Positions 32,466 to 41,688 of a DNA stretch of 64,000 bases are shown here, in pieces. The stretch is from assembly GCA_945873955.1 (NCBI GenBank), contig CAMCFA010000001.1, positions 124,001-188,000 on the forward strand, in the 5' to 3' direction. This DNA comes from an uncultured Clostridia bacterium (GTDB lineage: Bacteria > Bacillota > Clostridia > Oscillospirales > Ruminococcaceae). A model generated the notes under the pieces. It ran no database searches. It was not told the origin of the DNA and saw only the letters and a program-made list of their open reading frames with translations. Made by a program: the position numbers and the translations under genes. Numbering within the stretch: the stretch's first letter is position 1; every line of letters starts with the position of its first letter.

Positions 32466-33506
32466 ATGAAGTACAAGGAAATGAAAGCATTTGACGGAGG
32501 CGTGTTCTCTCCCTCCGCTTCGGCGACCGGCTTTATGAAAGAGAGAGCCGTGAAGATGAACGACGCGGCAATCGCGAACGGGAACGCCTTTCTTGCTTCC
32601 GAGCTTGAAAAACTCGACCCGAAAATTTCCGAACCGCTTACGAGCGTTACATACCCTCGTGATATTCGCGTGAGAGTCGGCGGCGGCTGGATTGATACCA
32701 TTGCGAAAATGGACGTTGATTACGGCGTAAGCAACGGCAGCGGCGACGGAGCAGTAGCGGCGGCTGGAGCAAACACGGGCAATATCGTACAGGCACAGTT
32801 CGGTAAGGAAACGTTTGGTACTCACATCTATACCACAACCCTCCGTATTCCCTTTGTAGATATGCAGAGAGGGCAGATAGTGGGTAGAAGTCTTGAATCG
32901 CTCCTTACAGACGCTATACGCCTTAACTACGATAAGCACCAGGAGATAAACGTCTACACGGGCTTTAAGACCTACGGAACAACCGGCTTGATTAACAATC
33001 CCGACGTAGTAACGCAGGGCGTAAAGGCAAACGCTGCTGGCAAGACCAAGTGGGAAGATAAGACCGCTGATGAAATCCTTACTGATATAAACGCGGCGAT
33101 TATGGCAGGCTGGGCGGCGGCAGAATACGACCTCTCCGCTATTCCGAACCACATTCTTATCCCCTATCAGCAGTACACGCTGTTGCAGACCAAGAGAGTA
33201 TCCGAGCTTGCCGAAAAGACCCTTATGCAGTTCCTTATGGAAAACAACGTTGCTACTCTGAACGGCGGAGAGCTTGTTATCGGAGCGACTTCTTTCTGCA
33301 AGGGCGCGGGAGCAGGCGACACAGACAGAATGGTAGCGTATGTAAACAACGACAGATTTGTCGCTGTTGAGGAGCTCGTTCCTCTTGCAAGGACTATGAC
33401 AGCGCCGAACACCGATAAGCTGTCCTACGACAGCGTATATATGGCTAATCTTTCGGAGGTTGAGTTCTTCTACACGCAGCCTATCACCTATTGGGACGGA
33501 ATTTAA
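32466..33506 (+). CDS. Major capsid protein, DUF2184 type (346 aa)
   Basis: HK97-fold shell protein of the DUF2184 kind that accompanies DUF1073 portals and DUF2213 proteases. Landmarks are FGTHIYTTTLRIPFVDMQRG, the Asp/Ala-rich central helix, IPNHILIPYQQYTLL and the C-terminal VEFFYTQPITYWDGI. Codon use is strongly biased and the ribosome site is AAGGAGG, which agrees with high expression. Confidence 0.9.
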   Translation: MKYKEMKAFDGGVFSPSASATGFMKERAVKMNDAAIANGNAFLASELEKLDPKISEPLTSVTYPRDIRVRVGGGWIDTIAKMDVDYGVSNGSGDGAVAAAGANTGNIVQAQFGKETFGTHIYTTTLRIPFVDMQRGQIVGRSLESLLTDAIRLNYDKHQEINVYTGFKTYGTTGLINNPDVVTQGVKANAAGKTKWEDKTADEILTDINAAIMAGWAAAEYDLSAIPNHILIPYQQYTLLQTKRVSELAEKTLMQFLMENNVATLNGGELVIGATSFCKGAGAGDTDRMVAYVNNDRFVAVEELVPLARTMTAPNTDKLSYDSVYMANLSEVEFFYTQPITYWDGI

Positions 33507-33518
33507 GGAGGAAGCAAG

Positions 33519-33839
33519 ATGTTTGTAAAATGCTCAAAAAGGGTACGATTTACACACCCCGAAAACAGTAAAGTGACTTGGGAAATGCCCGCTGGTTATA
33601 TCGGCGACGTTCCTAGCTGGGTTGAAAAGGAGTGGTATTTCACCGCCTGCTGTAAGGACGGTATTATTACCACGATAAAGAGCAAGAGCGACCGCGATAT
33701 TCAGAACGCTACCGACAATAAGCAGCAGGGCGAGGAGGGCGAACCCACCGTTCCTAATGACAATGGGCAGGGTGCGGAGGAAGAAAACGAGCCTCCCAAG
33801 CAGTCTGGCACTAAGAAAGACACTGGTGGTAAAAAGTGA
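33519..33839 (+). CDS. Small structural-region protein (106 aa)
   Basis: The N-terminal 60 residues are beta-rich (FVKCSKRVRFTHPENSKVTW), and the rest is a highly charged Gln/Glu/Lys/Gly-rich tail. It follows the capsid gene and overlaps the next gene by 4 nt. A head-decoration or connector role is possible; no family is recognised. Confidence 0.65.
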   Translation: MFVKCSKRVRFTHPENSKVTWEMPAGYIGDVPSWVEKEWYFTACCKDGIITTIKSKSDRDIQNATDNKQQGEEGEPTVPNDNGQGAEEENEPPKQSGTKKDTGGKK

Positions 33840-34324
33840 CAGGCGGCGTACCCGCGCCGGCAATAATTGCAGGAGCAGCTAATATAAAAGGCGGCGTAAA
33901 TCCGCCTTTTACTGCCGACGATTTCAAGGAAATATATCCGCAGTTTTGGGGAGCAGACGATAAACCGCTTGTTCCCCAGGCTGTAATGGATATGTACATA
34001 GCGTTCGCAGACAGTTTTGTCAAGGAAGCAAGATACCACGACGCTTGGCGAGTCTGTATGAGCCTCGCTATCGCGCATTTTCTGGTCCTCTATTTGAGAA
34101 CTATGAGTGCAGACCCCGATAGCGGAGCAGTCGGAGTTATAAAGGCGGCGGAAACAAAAGGGCTTGTAGCGAGCAAATCTGTTGACGGCGTAAGCGTAAG
34201 CTACGACTTTTCAACAGCGCTCGCAGACCTTGACGGCTGGGCAGATTGGAAAACAACCGAGTACGGAATACAATTTGTCACGCTCGCGAAAAACTATATG
34301 CGCGGCGGAATGTATGTATGGTGA
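33836..34324 (+). CDS. Head-tail adaptor, DUF4054 type (162 aa)
   Basis: FTADDFKEIYPQFWGADDKP opens the DUF4054 domain, and a helical core with HAWR...AHFLVLYLRTM and a final WKTTEYGIQFVTLAKNYMRG close it. In this phage type DUF4054 proteins form the ring between portal and neck. A GTG start overlaps the previous gene. Confidence 0.85.
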   Translation: MTGGVPAPAIIAGAANIKGGVNPPFTADDFKEIYPQFWGADDKPLVPQAVMDMYIAFADSFVKEARYHDAWRVCMSLAIAHFLVLYLRTMSADPDSGAVGVIKAAETKGLVASKSVDGVSVSYDFSTALADLDGWADWKTTEYGIQFVTLAKNYMRGGMYVW

Positions 34325-34333
34325 GGTGATTTT

Positions 34334-34807
34334 ATGGGATTTTTCGCTGATGTAATTTCCACTGACGAAACACTGAAAGCGATTGAAGCGTCAATCAAAG
34401 AGCTGAAAAAGCACGAAGTCCTCGTCGGAGTTACGCAGGAAAAAAGCAGCAGACAAGGCGGCAAAGCAACCAATGCAGAGTTACTGTTTATTCACACAAA
34501 CGGAAGCCCGGCAAAAGGCATTCCCGCACGACCCGTCTTAAAGCCTGCGATTGCGGACGATAAGGAGCGTATCGGAGAAATGCTCGGCAAAGCTGTTGAC
34601 GCTGCGACAAGCGGAAAGAAAGAGGAGATTGTTCCTGCTCTGGAAAGAGCAGGAATGTACGCGTCCGGCAAATGCAAGGCGTGGTTTACGAATCCTAGCA
34701 ACGGTTGGAAGCCTAACAGCGAGGAAACCATAGCACGGAAGAAATCCTCCAGACCTCTTATTGACACGGGCGAAATGCGGAAATCAATCACATACGTTGT
34801 GAAATAA
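34334..34807 (+). CDS. Head completion protein, HK97 gp10-like (157 aa)
   Basis: A neck or tail-completion protein of the gp10 kind: KHEVLVGVTQEKSSRQGG near the N terminus, IPARPVLKPAI, and the C-terminal RPLIDTGEMRKSITYVV that is characteristic of the family. The gene order adaptor, gp10-like, stopper, terminator is standard. Confidence 0.85.
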   Translation: MGFFADVISTDETLKAIEASIKELKKHEVLVGVTQEKSSRQGGKATNAELLFIHTNGSPAKGIPARPVLKPAIADDKERIGEMLGKAVDAATSGKKEEIVPALERAGMYASGKCKAWFTNPSNGWKPNSEETIARKKSSRPLIDTGEMRKSITYVVK

Positions 34808-34821
34808 AAGGCGGTGCAATT

Positions 34822-35277
34822 ATGATTGATGTAAGCGAGCTGATAACTGACCCCGATTTTGCCGCACCCTATAAGGTTTATAGGAGAACTGGAAAATGGG
34901 TAAAAGGACGGTTTGAGGTTAGCGAACCCGAAGTCTTGAATTTCTATGGAGCGGTTCAGCCTGCATCCGTCCGAGAAATTCAGCAATTGCACATAGGAGA
35001 TACTGAACACGGGGTAATGAAATTCTTCACGCGAAAGCCGAATGACCTTTATATCACAAAGGAATTTTCGGAAAGCGAGGAAATTCAAATCTCAGATGAA
35101 ATCGAGTTTGACGGGAGAATTTACAAGGTGTTACAAGTTATGCCCTGGCACCACGGAGGCTGGTGCAGAGCGTTTGCGTCGCTAAAGGAGGACACGAATG
35201 GCAGAGAGAATACTGACGCTCCGACAGGCGGAGGACTTGTTTCTGGAAGCGACGCGGGAAATACTGGAGATACCTGA
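34822..35277 (+). CDS. Head-tail joining/stopper-like protein (151 aa)
   Basis: Beta-rich protein (APYKVYRRTGKWVKGRFEVS, EIQISDEIEFDGRIYKVL) in the stopper position. The conserved part ends near ASLKED; the last 27 residues (Gly/Asp/Thr-rich) are encoded in the 80-nt overlap with the next gene and are probably unstructured. Confidence 0.72.
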   Translation: MIDVSELITDPDFAAPYKVYRRTGKWVKGRFEVSEPEVLNFYGAVQPASVREIQQLHIGDTEHGVMKFFTRKPNDLYITKEFSESEEIQISDEIEFDGRIYKVLQVMPWHHGGWCRAFASLKEDTNGRENTDAPTGGGLVSGSDAGNTGDT

Positions 35278-35755
35278 TGATAATTCGACAGTGAGGCTCG
35301 CGTATGGAGCAGGCTCGAAAACAGGAAGCGCACCAATGCACGATACGAAAAGTAGCGTGTGTTATGTTACTGTAAATCCTACAAACGACGGATACGGAAA
35401 CCAGCACCACATACGCTACGATAGCGCGGAGGAAAGCGAACTGCTAACGGAGGTTGACGAGTACACCGAGGAATATTCCGTGATATTTTCTTGTTACGGA
35501 ACAGATTCCTACGACAAGGCACGGAAAATACGCGACGGGCTGTATGGAGAAAAGAGCAAGAAGCTCCTGCGCGGCTACAAGATTTATCTAGTGGTCGGTT
35601 CTCCACAGCTTATCCCCGCAAGAGAACTCATTGACACTCGCTGGGTAGAGCGCTGTGACCTTACGGCAACGTTTTATTCAACCGTCCGTGTCGAAAGAGC
35701 AAACACAGTAGGTCGCATTGATGAAGTCAACATCAAATTTACGCCTACAGAATAG
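35198..35755 (+). CDS. Phage neck/tail terminator protein, LIC_12616-like (185 aa)
   Basis: It resembles the neck terminator proteins of contractile phages: QAEDLFLEATREILEIPDDN, VRLAYGAGS, the YSVIFSCYGTDSYDKARKIR core and RWVERCDLTATFYSTVRVE. It caps the tail tube at the neck. The 80-nt overlap with the upstream gene is long for this genome but both frames have good coding character and this start has AAAGGAGG. Confidence 0.8.
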   Translation: MAERILTLRQAEDLFLEATREILEIPDDNSTVRLAYGAGSKTGSAPMHDTKSSVCYVTVNPTNDGYGNQHHIRYDSAEESELLTEVDEYTEEYSVIFSCYGTDSYDKARKIRDGLYGEKSKKLLRGYKIYLVVGSPQLIPARELIDTRWVERCDLTATFYSTVRVERANTVGRIDEVNIKFTPTE

Positions 35756-35769
35756 AAAGGAGTTATTAA

Positions 35770-36882
35770 ATGGCAGTATTACCCTTAAAGGACGTTGTAG
35801 ACGTCATTGTTAATCTCTCTCCGCGTTCTGCGGTGCGGTCGGGATTTAATCTTTCGCTGCTGATAGGCGATAGCGCAGTTCTGACAGCAGAAAAAAGAGT
35901 AGCCGTATATTCGAGTATGGAGGCTATGAAAGACGACGGCTTCACAGCCGATATGCCCGAATACCAGGCGGCACAGATTTATTTCTCGCAGAGTTCAAAC
36001 CCCAGCAAGGTGGCTATTGGCTTTTGGAACAGCTCCAGCGAGTCTTTAGCGGAGGCTATTGCGGCTTGCAGAGCGTTTAACCTTGAATGGTGGGGCTGCG
36101 TTCCTCTTGGGAAAAAGGGTGAAACAGGAAAAATCGTACCGGCAACAGCAGAAGACCTTATGAGTGCTGCACTCACAGTTGAAAGCGCTACTCCCGACAC
36201 TGTTATGGTATGCGCGCTTGCAGACCTTACTTTCTTGGGAGAGCTTAAAGCGAAAAGCTACCGGCGAACACTCGGAATCTTCTCCGAAGATGTAAACAAG
36301 GCGGTCGCTGTAACCGGCTATGCTATGGGAGCAAATACAGGGCTTGCAAACAGCGCATTTACGCTGAAGTTTAAGAAACTCGTCGGCGTAGTAGCAGACC
36401 CGTTGACAGAGGCACAGGTATCAGACGCAGAAGCGGTCAATGCAAACGTATATGTCAACAGAGGAGCGACATACGACCTGTTTGAGCAGGGTACAATGGC
36501 GGACGGCACTTGGTTTGATGAGATGATAAATCTCGATATGCTGTCAAATTATATCCAGCTTTCCGTAATGGATATTCTCTGCAAGACACCCAAAATCCCG
36601 CAGACAGAAGCAGGCGTTGCGACGATTATCAACGCATTTTTACCCGACCTCGACAACGCGGTAAAAATCGGATTTCTTGCTCCCGGCATTTGGAGTGCGC
36701 CCGGATTTATGGATATTGAGCAGGGTGACGCTATCGAAAAGGGCTACCAGGTTATGTCTGAACCGATTGACAACCAGACGGCGGCAGACAGGGACGCTCG
36801 TATCTGTCCGCCTATTTACGTCGCTTTGAAGCTCGCAGGGGCTATCCACAGCGTCGTTATTCAGCTTAACGTGAACAGATAA
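35770..36882 (+). CDS. Tail sheath protein, DUF3383 type (370 aa)
   Basis: Forms the contractile sheath; its presence marks the phage as a myovirus. The DUF3383 pattern is clear from the N-terminal VVDVIVNLSPRSAVRSGFN and SLLIGDSAVL, the YFSQSSNPSKVAIGFW segment, and the C-terminal QTAADRDARICPPIYVALKL. Length is normal. It is followed at once by the tube gene. Confidence 0.9.
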   Translation: MAVLPLKDVVDVIVNLSPRSAVRSGFNLSLLIGDSAVLTAEKRVAVYSSMEAMKDDGFTADMPEYQAAQIYFSQSSNPSKVAIGFWNSSSESLAEAIAACRAFNLEWWGCVPLGKKGETGKIVPATAEDLMSAALTVESATPDTVMVCALADLTFLGELKAKSYRRTLGIFSEDVNKAVAVTGYAMGANTGLANSAFTLKFKKLVGVVADPLTEAQVSDAEAVNANVYVNRGATYDLFEQGTMADGTWFDEMINLDMLSNYIQLSVMDILCKTPKIPQTEAGVATIINAFLPDLDNAVKIGFLAPGIWSAPGFMDIEQGDAIEKGYQVMSEPIDNQTAADRDARICPPIYVALKLAGAIHSVVIQLNVNR

Positions 36883-36896
36883 GGAGGAAGTACACA

Positions 36897-37340
36897 ATGG
36901 CAAATAACGTAAGCTATAGCACATACGCCTTTGAGGACGTTAATTGTATCGTATCTCACCCCTCCGTAGGCAGTTACAGCTTCAACGGAGCAGGAACAGG
37001 AAGCATTACCATAGCAAAGGCGAACGATATGTCGTCGCACGACTTAGCGGCGGACGGCTCTGTAATGACAAGTAAAATCAGAGCCGGCAATGGCACTGTT
37101 ACAATCGCAGTCCAGCAGACAAGCCCCGGCGCGGCGTTTTTGCGCAAACTCAATGCGTATTGCGATACGGCAGGGTCGGGAGAATTTACGCGAACGATTA
37201 TATCCGTTGTATCAAAGGAGCAGGGCATAGACATCACCTGCACAGGTGTATCTCCGCAGAAATCTCCCGATACAGGTTTCCAGCAGGCGGGACAGCAGAT
37301 TTCGTTCGCGTATTTAGCGCAAAGAATAACCGGAATGTGA
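36897..37340 (+). CDS. Tail tube protein, DUF3277 type (147 aa)
   Basis: Inner tube subunit partnered with the sheath. The pattern YSTYAFEDVNCIVSHPSVG, GSITIAKANDMSSHDLAADG and the C-terminal SFAYLAQRITGM fits DUF3277 tube proteins. It has AAGGAGG upstream and lies directly after the sheath gene and before the tail chaperone pair. Confidence 0.87.
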   Translation: MANNVSYSTYAFEDVNCIVSHPSVGSYSFNGAGTGSITIAKANDMSSHDLAADGSVMTSKIRAGNGTVTIAVQQTSPGAAFLRKLNAYCDTAGSGEFTRTIISVVSKEQGIDITCTGVSPQKSPDTGFQQAGQQISFAYLAQRITGM

Positions 37341-37354
37341 GAAAGGAATAGAGC

Positions 37355-37876
37355 ATGGAAGCAAGAGTAGTCACAAAAAATATCGAGGTTGAGGGAAGAA
37401 AATTTGTCGTAAAGAAGTATACCGCAATGGACGGCTTGAAAGTTGCGAAGCTTATTTTGGCAAAGGTAATACCGATTTTCCAAGACTTCATTCCGCTTTT
37501 AACGAAAATGACCGATAGCAGGAAGCAGCCTCTTGCATTAAACAAGGACGGCACGGACGCTCCCGCAAATGGCAACATTTCGGCTTCGGAACTTGTTGAC
37601 AACATTTCTCTCGATACGATAGGTTTGGCGCTTGAAAAAATCAGCGAAGAGGATTTTGATTATATCGTAACAAAGTCCCTCCAGAACATTTCAGAGGTGC
37701 TTCCCGCAGGAGAAGCGCCTGTTATGTACAGCAACGGCACATACGGCGTAGAGGGCATTGAATACGACCCTATTCTCGTATTAAGGCTGACTTGCGAAGC
37801 TGTTATGTGGAGCTGCGGGGATTTTTTCGACGGAAGCCGCTTGACTTCCGTTATGAGTCCCCTGTTCAATGGATAA
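37355..37876 (+). CDS. Tail assembly chaperone, short form (173 aa)
   Basis: Located between tube and tape-measure genes, the position of lambda gpG and its relatives. Helical protein with ISLDTIGLALEKISEEDFDY. Near its end, at 37822-37828, is a T TTT TTC heptamer in the proper phase for -1 frameshifting. Ribosomes that do not shift stop at 37876. The short form probably coats the tape measure during tail assembly. Confidence 0.82.
   Translation: MEARVVTKNIEVEGRKFVVKKYTAMDGLKVAKLILAKVIPIFQDFIPLLTKMTDSRKQPLALNKDGTDAPANGNISASELVDNISLDTIGLALEKISEEDFDYIVTKSLQNISEVLPAGEAPVMYSNGTYGVEGIEYDPILVLRLTCEAVMWSCGDFFDGSRLTSVMSPLFNG
37822..37828 (+). other. -1 ribosomal frameshift site (T TTT TTC)
   Basis: The zero frame reads GAT TTT TTC GAC. 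The heptamer T TTT TTC fits X XXY YYZ exactly, with perfect re-pairing after a -1 slip. The -1 frame is open from here to 38070 and includes the likely second domain. Location just before the end of the short chaperone is the same as in G-GT type genes. Confidence 0.82.
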
Positions 37877-38070
37877 CAGCAGAGCCAACAAACCTTGACA
37901 ATTATTTATTTGCGCCCGTTCAGTCAAAGCACTGGAAGCAGCACGAATTGTGGGACGGGACGTATACGCTGGACGACTTGGCAGACTACCACGAGATGGC
38001 GCAGGTGGCAGCGGAAAACGAAAAACGGGCGCAGGAAGCCATACGGCTACACCAACAATTAACATCATAG
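37828..38070 (+). CDS. Tail assembly chaperone, -1 frameshift extension (80 codons)
   Basis: After slippage at 37822-37828, reading continues as RRKPLDFRYESPVQWITAEP and on to KRAQEAIRLHQQLTS. The fusion with the short form would be about 238 residues, equivalent to lambda gpGT. The extension is helical and ends 16 nt before the tape-measure start. Independent translation from an ATG upstream (37792) lacks a convincing ribosome site, which favours the frameshift model. Confidence 0.78.
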   Translation, partial: RRKPLDFRYESPVQWITAEPTNLDNYLFAPVQSKHWKQHELWDGTYTLDDLADYHEMAQVAAENEKRAQEAIRLHQQLTS

Positions 38071-38086
38071 AAAGGGGGCAAACCAA

Positions 38087-41000
38087 TTGATACTGAAAGA
38101 ATTTCTAGTAGCGTTAGGGCTTAAAGACGATATGAGCGAAAAACTGAAATCGTCAATGGATAACGCTGACAGCACGGTATCGCACTTCACGAACGGTTTT
38201 GCAAAGAAGTTTGCCCTCGCCGGAACAGCGGTTGTTACGTTTGCCGCAACAGCCGCGACCGGTCTAGCAAAGTTCGCTACGTCGCTTGTAAAGTCTGATG
38301 ATGAGCTGACCGCATTTCAGAGAAAATTCGGTTTGAGCCGCGACGAAGCCTATAAAACAAAATCCGCGTTGGACGTTATGGGGAAAAGCCTAGAAGAAGT
38401 CCAGCTTGACCCCAAACTCCTCGCGCAGTTTAACGAGCTGAAAGAAAACGCAGCCGACCTCAAAGTTCCCGATAACACGGAGGGACTGAAAACCGTAAGA
38501 GCAATTACGACAAGCGTACTCGCGCTAAAGCAGACTGCCACAAACGCGTTACAGTGGGTCGGTCACAGTTTTTTGAAATATGTGCAAAAGCCTATGGAGG
38601 ACGTTCAGAACCTCCTAAAAGGCTTTAACGACAAGCTGAAAAAGAATATCCCCGACTGGGCAGACAAGATAGGAAAAGCCTTGTCTTGGGTGGTTCAGCT
38701 TGGAGGAACAATTATCCGAGCCGGAGCGCAAATGCTGGGAGCGCTCAAGAAAGTATTCGACGCTATACCGAGCGGAGTTAAGGTCGCTATGGCTGCTTTA
38801 GGTGGACTTGCGGCGTTTATTAAAATGGGTCCGATAGGCAAATTGATAACGATTATATCGCTTGCTCTTTTGCTCCTGGACGACTTTTTCACATTTTTGG
38901 ACGGAGGCGATAGCTTACTCGGTCCAGTATGGAAAACGCTCACGGACTTTTTCGGCGGATTTGAGGAAAGCGGGAAAACCGCGCTATCTTTCTTTACGGA
39001 AGATTTTCTCCCGAAACTCGTTGACTACATATCGGGAATTTTCCCGAAACTGGTTGAGAAAGTTTTATCGTATGTAGACCCCTTTGTCGAATGGGCGGTT
39101 GAAGTTCTTAGCGGAATTATTGACGCAATAGCGGCAGCGATACCCGAACTGATTAAACTCGCGGGAAATATTGCGCTGGCTATTCTGGACGGGCTGTTAT
39201 CAAAACTCCCTACATTGCTTGACGGTGTTACAGAAGTAATACGGTCGCTCATAGAAGCCGTAAGAGAGATGATACCGGCGCTTTTGGCGGTCATAGGGGA
39301 CATTGTTTCTCGTCTGATAGATATTATCACCGAATCGCTACCGGACATTTTAGACGCTGCCATAGAGCTTGTTATGGCGGTTGTGGACGGCATAACAGAC
39401 GCGCTTCCAGACATTTTGGCAGCAATTGTAGAATTGCTCGACAAACTTTTAACCGCAATAATCAACGCGCTCCCGAAGATTGTTGAATCGGGTGTTAAAA
39501 TCGTTGAAAAGCTGGTTGAGGGGATTTTACAAGCCCTGCCCAAAATACTCGACGCGGTTTTGACTTTGATAAAACAGCTTGTAGCACAGCTTACCAAGCA
39601 GTTACCGCAACTGATAAAAGCAGGAATACAGATAATTCAGTCGCTAATTAACGGCATAGTTCAAATGCTGCCGGAGATTATAGAAGCGGCGATAGAGCTT
39701 GTTACACAGCTTTTGGAAGCAATAGCAGATATGCTCCCCGAAATCATAGATATGGGAATTGAAATTCTCCTGTCGTTGATTGACGGTATTTTGAATATGC
39801 TTCCGAAACTTATTGAGGCGGCAATTATCCTAGTAACAAAAATTCTTACAGCTATTGTTGAGAATTTGCCGAAAATTATACAGGCAGGAATTAAAATCCT
39901 TGTATCGTTAATTCAAGGCATTGTGGACGCAATTCCGAAGCTTGTGGAACAAATTGTAGCACTCATTCCGGTTATCGTGCAGGCGATTGTTGACAATCTC
40001 CCGAAAATCATAGAAGCAGGAATTAACATTTTGCTTTCTTTGATAAACGGAATTGTAGAGTCGATACCCCAGCTCGTCCAAGCGGTTGTAGACCTTATCC
40101 CAGTTATCGTACAAACAGTAATCGATAATCTCCCCAAGATTATTGAAGCGGGAATACAGGTAGTTATTTCCCTTATTGGCGGCTTGATACAGGCTATACC
40201 AAAGCTGATAGAAGCCATACCGCAAATAGTAGGAGCGATTATTAACGGGTTAGGCTCTGCCTTGTCAGGCGCACTTGATATAGGCAAAAGCATTGTCGAG
40301 GGCTTGTGGGACGGCATTTGCGGAATGGGAAACTGGATAACGGAGAAAGTCGGCGGGTTCTTTTCGAATATCTTCGGCGGTATCGGAGACTTTTTCGGTG
40401 GGTTGTTTGGAGGAAACGACACCTCCGGCGAATCTCCCGAGGGTCACGCAGAGGGCGGCGTATTTACCAAAGAGCATTACGCTGAATTTGCGGAGGACGA
40501 TAAGCCGGAGGCTGTTATCCCTCTAACAAAACCTAAAAGGGCGGCGGACGTTCTAAAACAAGCGGCGGACTATATGACGGGAGATATTCCTGCAATGTCC
40601 AATGGAAGCAATCAGACGCGCGCTAGCGCAACTACGCCCTCTTCCGAAAGCAATACCGAGCAGGCAACGGTAGAAGCCGATAAGAAACCCAACGCGGGTA
40701 AAAGCGTAAGCAAGCTGGAAAGCATTTTGCAGACCATTTTAAGCGTATTGCAGAAAATCAGCGCCGTTTTGCTCAAAGCGCCAAAGGATAAGCAAGACAG
40801 AGGCGAGCAAAAGCCTAACATTGTTGAGAAAATCAAGTCTACTGCGGAAAATCTTCCTGTTGTAGGAAATCTTCTAAAAGCAGGGAGCGCGAACGAGGAA
40901 AGCAAGACCGATTATTCGGAAATAGCAAATAGAATTTTAACGTTTCTTGATAATGCGGAGCAAGTTATGGCACAAATGGTGCAAGTGTCACAAAGCACAG

Positions 41001-41170
41001 TCGCGTACAATTCGGTGTCTAATTCCAGCGTAAGTTACAACACCACGAACATAGACAACAAGCAGAACTACACCATTAACGACACGTCGGGCAATCCCAG
41101 AACGACGGCAGATATGGTAGGCAGGACACAGGAGCTTCACAGCAGAAATCTGAAAGGGGTGTTTGCGTAA
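38087..41170 (+). CDS. Tape measure protein (1027 aa)
   Basis: Sets tail length and helps DNA entry. By far the longest gene. The N-terminal 150 residues are helical; about residues 330-730 consist of many near-repeats of about 20-40 residues of the kind LPKIIEAGIQIIxSLIxGI, strongly amphipathic. A Gly-rich membrane-active segment (WDGICGMGNWITEKVGGFF) follows, then a Ser/Thr/Glu-rich linker. The TTG start at 38087 has AAAGGGGG upstream. A length of about 1,000 aa predicts a tail of about 150 nm by the usual rule of thumb (inference). Confidence 0.9.
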   Translation: MILKEFLVALGLKDDMSEKLKSSMDNADSTVSHFTNGFAKKFALAGTAVVTFAATAATGLAKFATSLVKSDDELTAFQRKFGLSRDEAYKTKSALDVMGKSLEEVQLDPKLLAQFNELKENAADLKVPDNTEGLKTVRAITTSVLALKQTATNALQWVGHSFLKYVQKPMEDVQNLLKGFNDKLKKNIPDWADKIGKALSWVVQLGGTIIRAGAQMLGALKKVFDAIPSGVKVAMAALGGLAAFIKMGPIGKLITIISLALLLLDDFFTFLDGGDSLLGPVWKTLTDFFGGFEESGKTALSFFTEDFLPKLVDYISGIFPKLVEKVLSYVDPFVEWAVEVLSGIIDAIAAAIPELIKLAGNIALAILDGLLSKLPTLLDGVTEVIRSLIEAVREMIPALLAVIGDIVSRLIDIITESLPDILDAAIELVMAVVDGITDALPDILAAIVELLDKLLTAIINALPKIVESGVKIVEKLVEGILQALPKILDAVLTLIKQLVAQLTKQLPQLIKAGIQIIQSLINGIVQMLPEIIEAAIELVTQLLEAIADMLPEIIDMGIEILLSLIDGILNMLPKLIEAAIILVTKILTAIVENLPKIIQAGIKILVSLIQGIVDAIPKLVEQIVALIPVIVQAIVDNLPKIIEAGINILLSLINGIVESIPQLVQAVVDLIPVIVQTVIDNLPKIIEAGIQVVISLIGGLIQAIPKLIEAIPQIVGAIINGLGSALSGALDIGKSIVEGLWDGICGMGNWITEKVGGFFSNIFGGIGDFFGGLFGGNDTSGESPEGHAEGGVFTKEHYAEFAEDDKPEAVIPLTKPKRAADVLKQAADYMTGDIPAMSNGSNQTRASATTPSSESNTEQATVEADKKPNAGKSVSKLESILQTILSVLQKISAVLLKAPKDKQDRGEQKPNIVEKIKSTAENLPVVGNLLKAGSANEESKTDYSEIANRILTFLDNAEQVMAQMVQVSQSTVAYNSVSNSSVSYNTTNIDNKQNYTINDTSGNPRTTADMVGRTQELHSRNLKGVFA

Positions 41171-41685
41171 TGGCTAAAACGAGTATCGGCGGTCTTGTAT
41201 TTGACGCTGTATTGAAAACAGACCACACGAGCAAGGTAACAGCCACTTCTCACCCCGTAGAGTCGGGAGCGAATATTTCCGACCATGCTTTTGTTGAACC
41301 GGCAGAGATTTCGTTAGAGGTCGGGGTGTCCGACTGCGAAACGAGAAACGGTACATTTGGGAGCGGAAATCGCTCCCAAAAAGCCTTTTCTGAATTGCTT
41401 AAATTGCAGGCTTCAAGGCAGCTTATAACCGTCGTAACGAGATTTAAGACGTATCGCAATATGCTGATTACGAGCGTTTCCGTTCCCGACGACTACACAA
41501 CAATGTTTGCGTTTAAGGCAAATATCATGTTGAGAGAAATCCCGATAGTAAGCACCAGCAGGGTAAGCGTAACCAGCAGCGACCAGTCGCAAAAGACAGG
41601 AAGCACTAACAGCGGTACAGTACAGGCGACCGCACCGAAACAGTCTGTATTGAAGCAAGCCACGGCAACGCTGAAAGGAGCGTAA
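41170..41685 (+). CDS. Baseplate/distal tail protein, Dit N-terminal-like (171 aa)
   Basis: A beta-rich tail protein following the tape measure: NISDHAFVEPAEISLEVGVS and MLITSVSVPDDYTTMFAFKA resemble the Dit-like/DUF6046 phage baseplate domain. Its start overlaps the tape-measure stop. It probably links tube and hub. The C-terminal tail is Ser/Thr/Gln-rich. Confidence 0.75.
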   Translation: MAKTSIGGLVFDAVLKTDHTSKVTATSHPVESGANISDHAFVEPAEISLEVGVSDCETRNGTFGSGNRSQKAFSELLKLQASRQLITVVTRFKTYRNMLITSVSVPDDYTTMFAFKANIMLREIPIVSTSRVSVTSSDQSQKTGSTNSGTVQATAPKQSVLKQATATLKGA

Positions 41686-41688
41686 GAG

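Noticed and set aside
39030-40260. Repetitive DNA as a separate repeat element
   Set aside because: They encode the amphipathic repeats of the tape measure protein.
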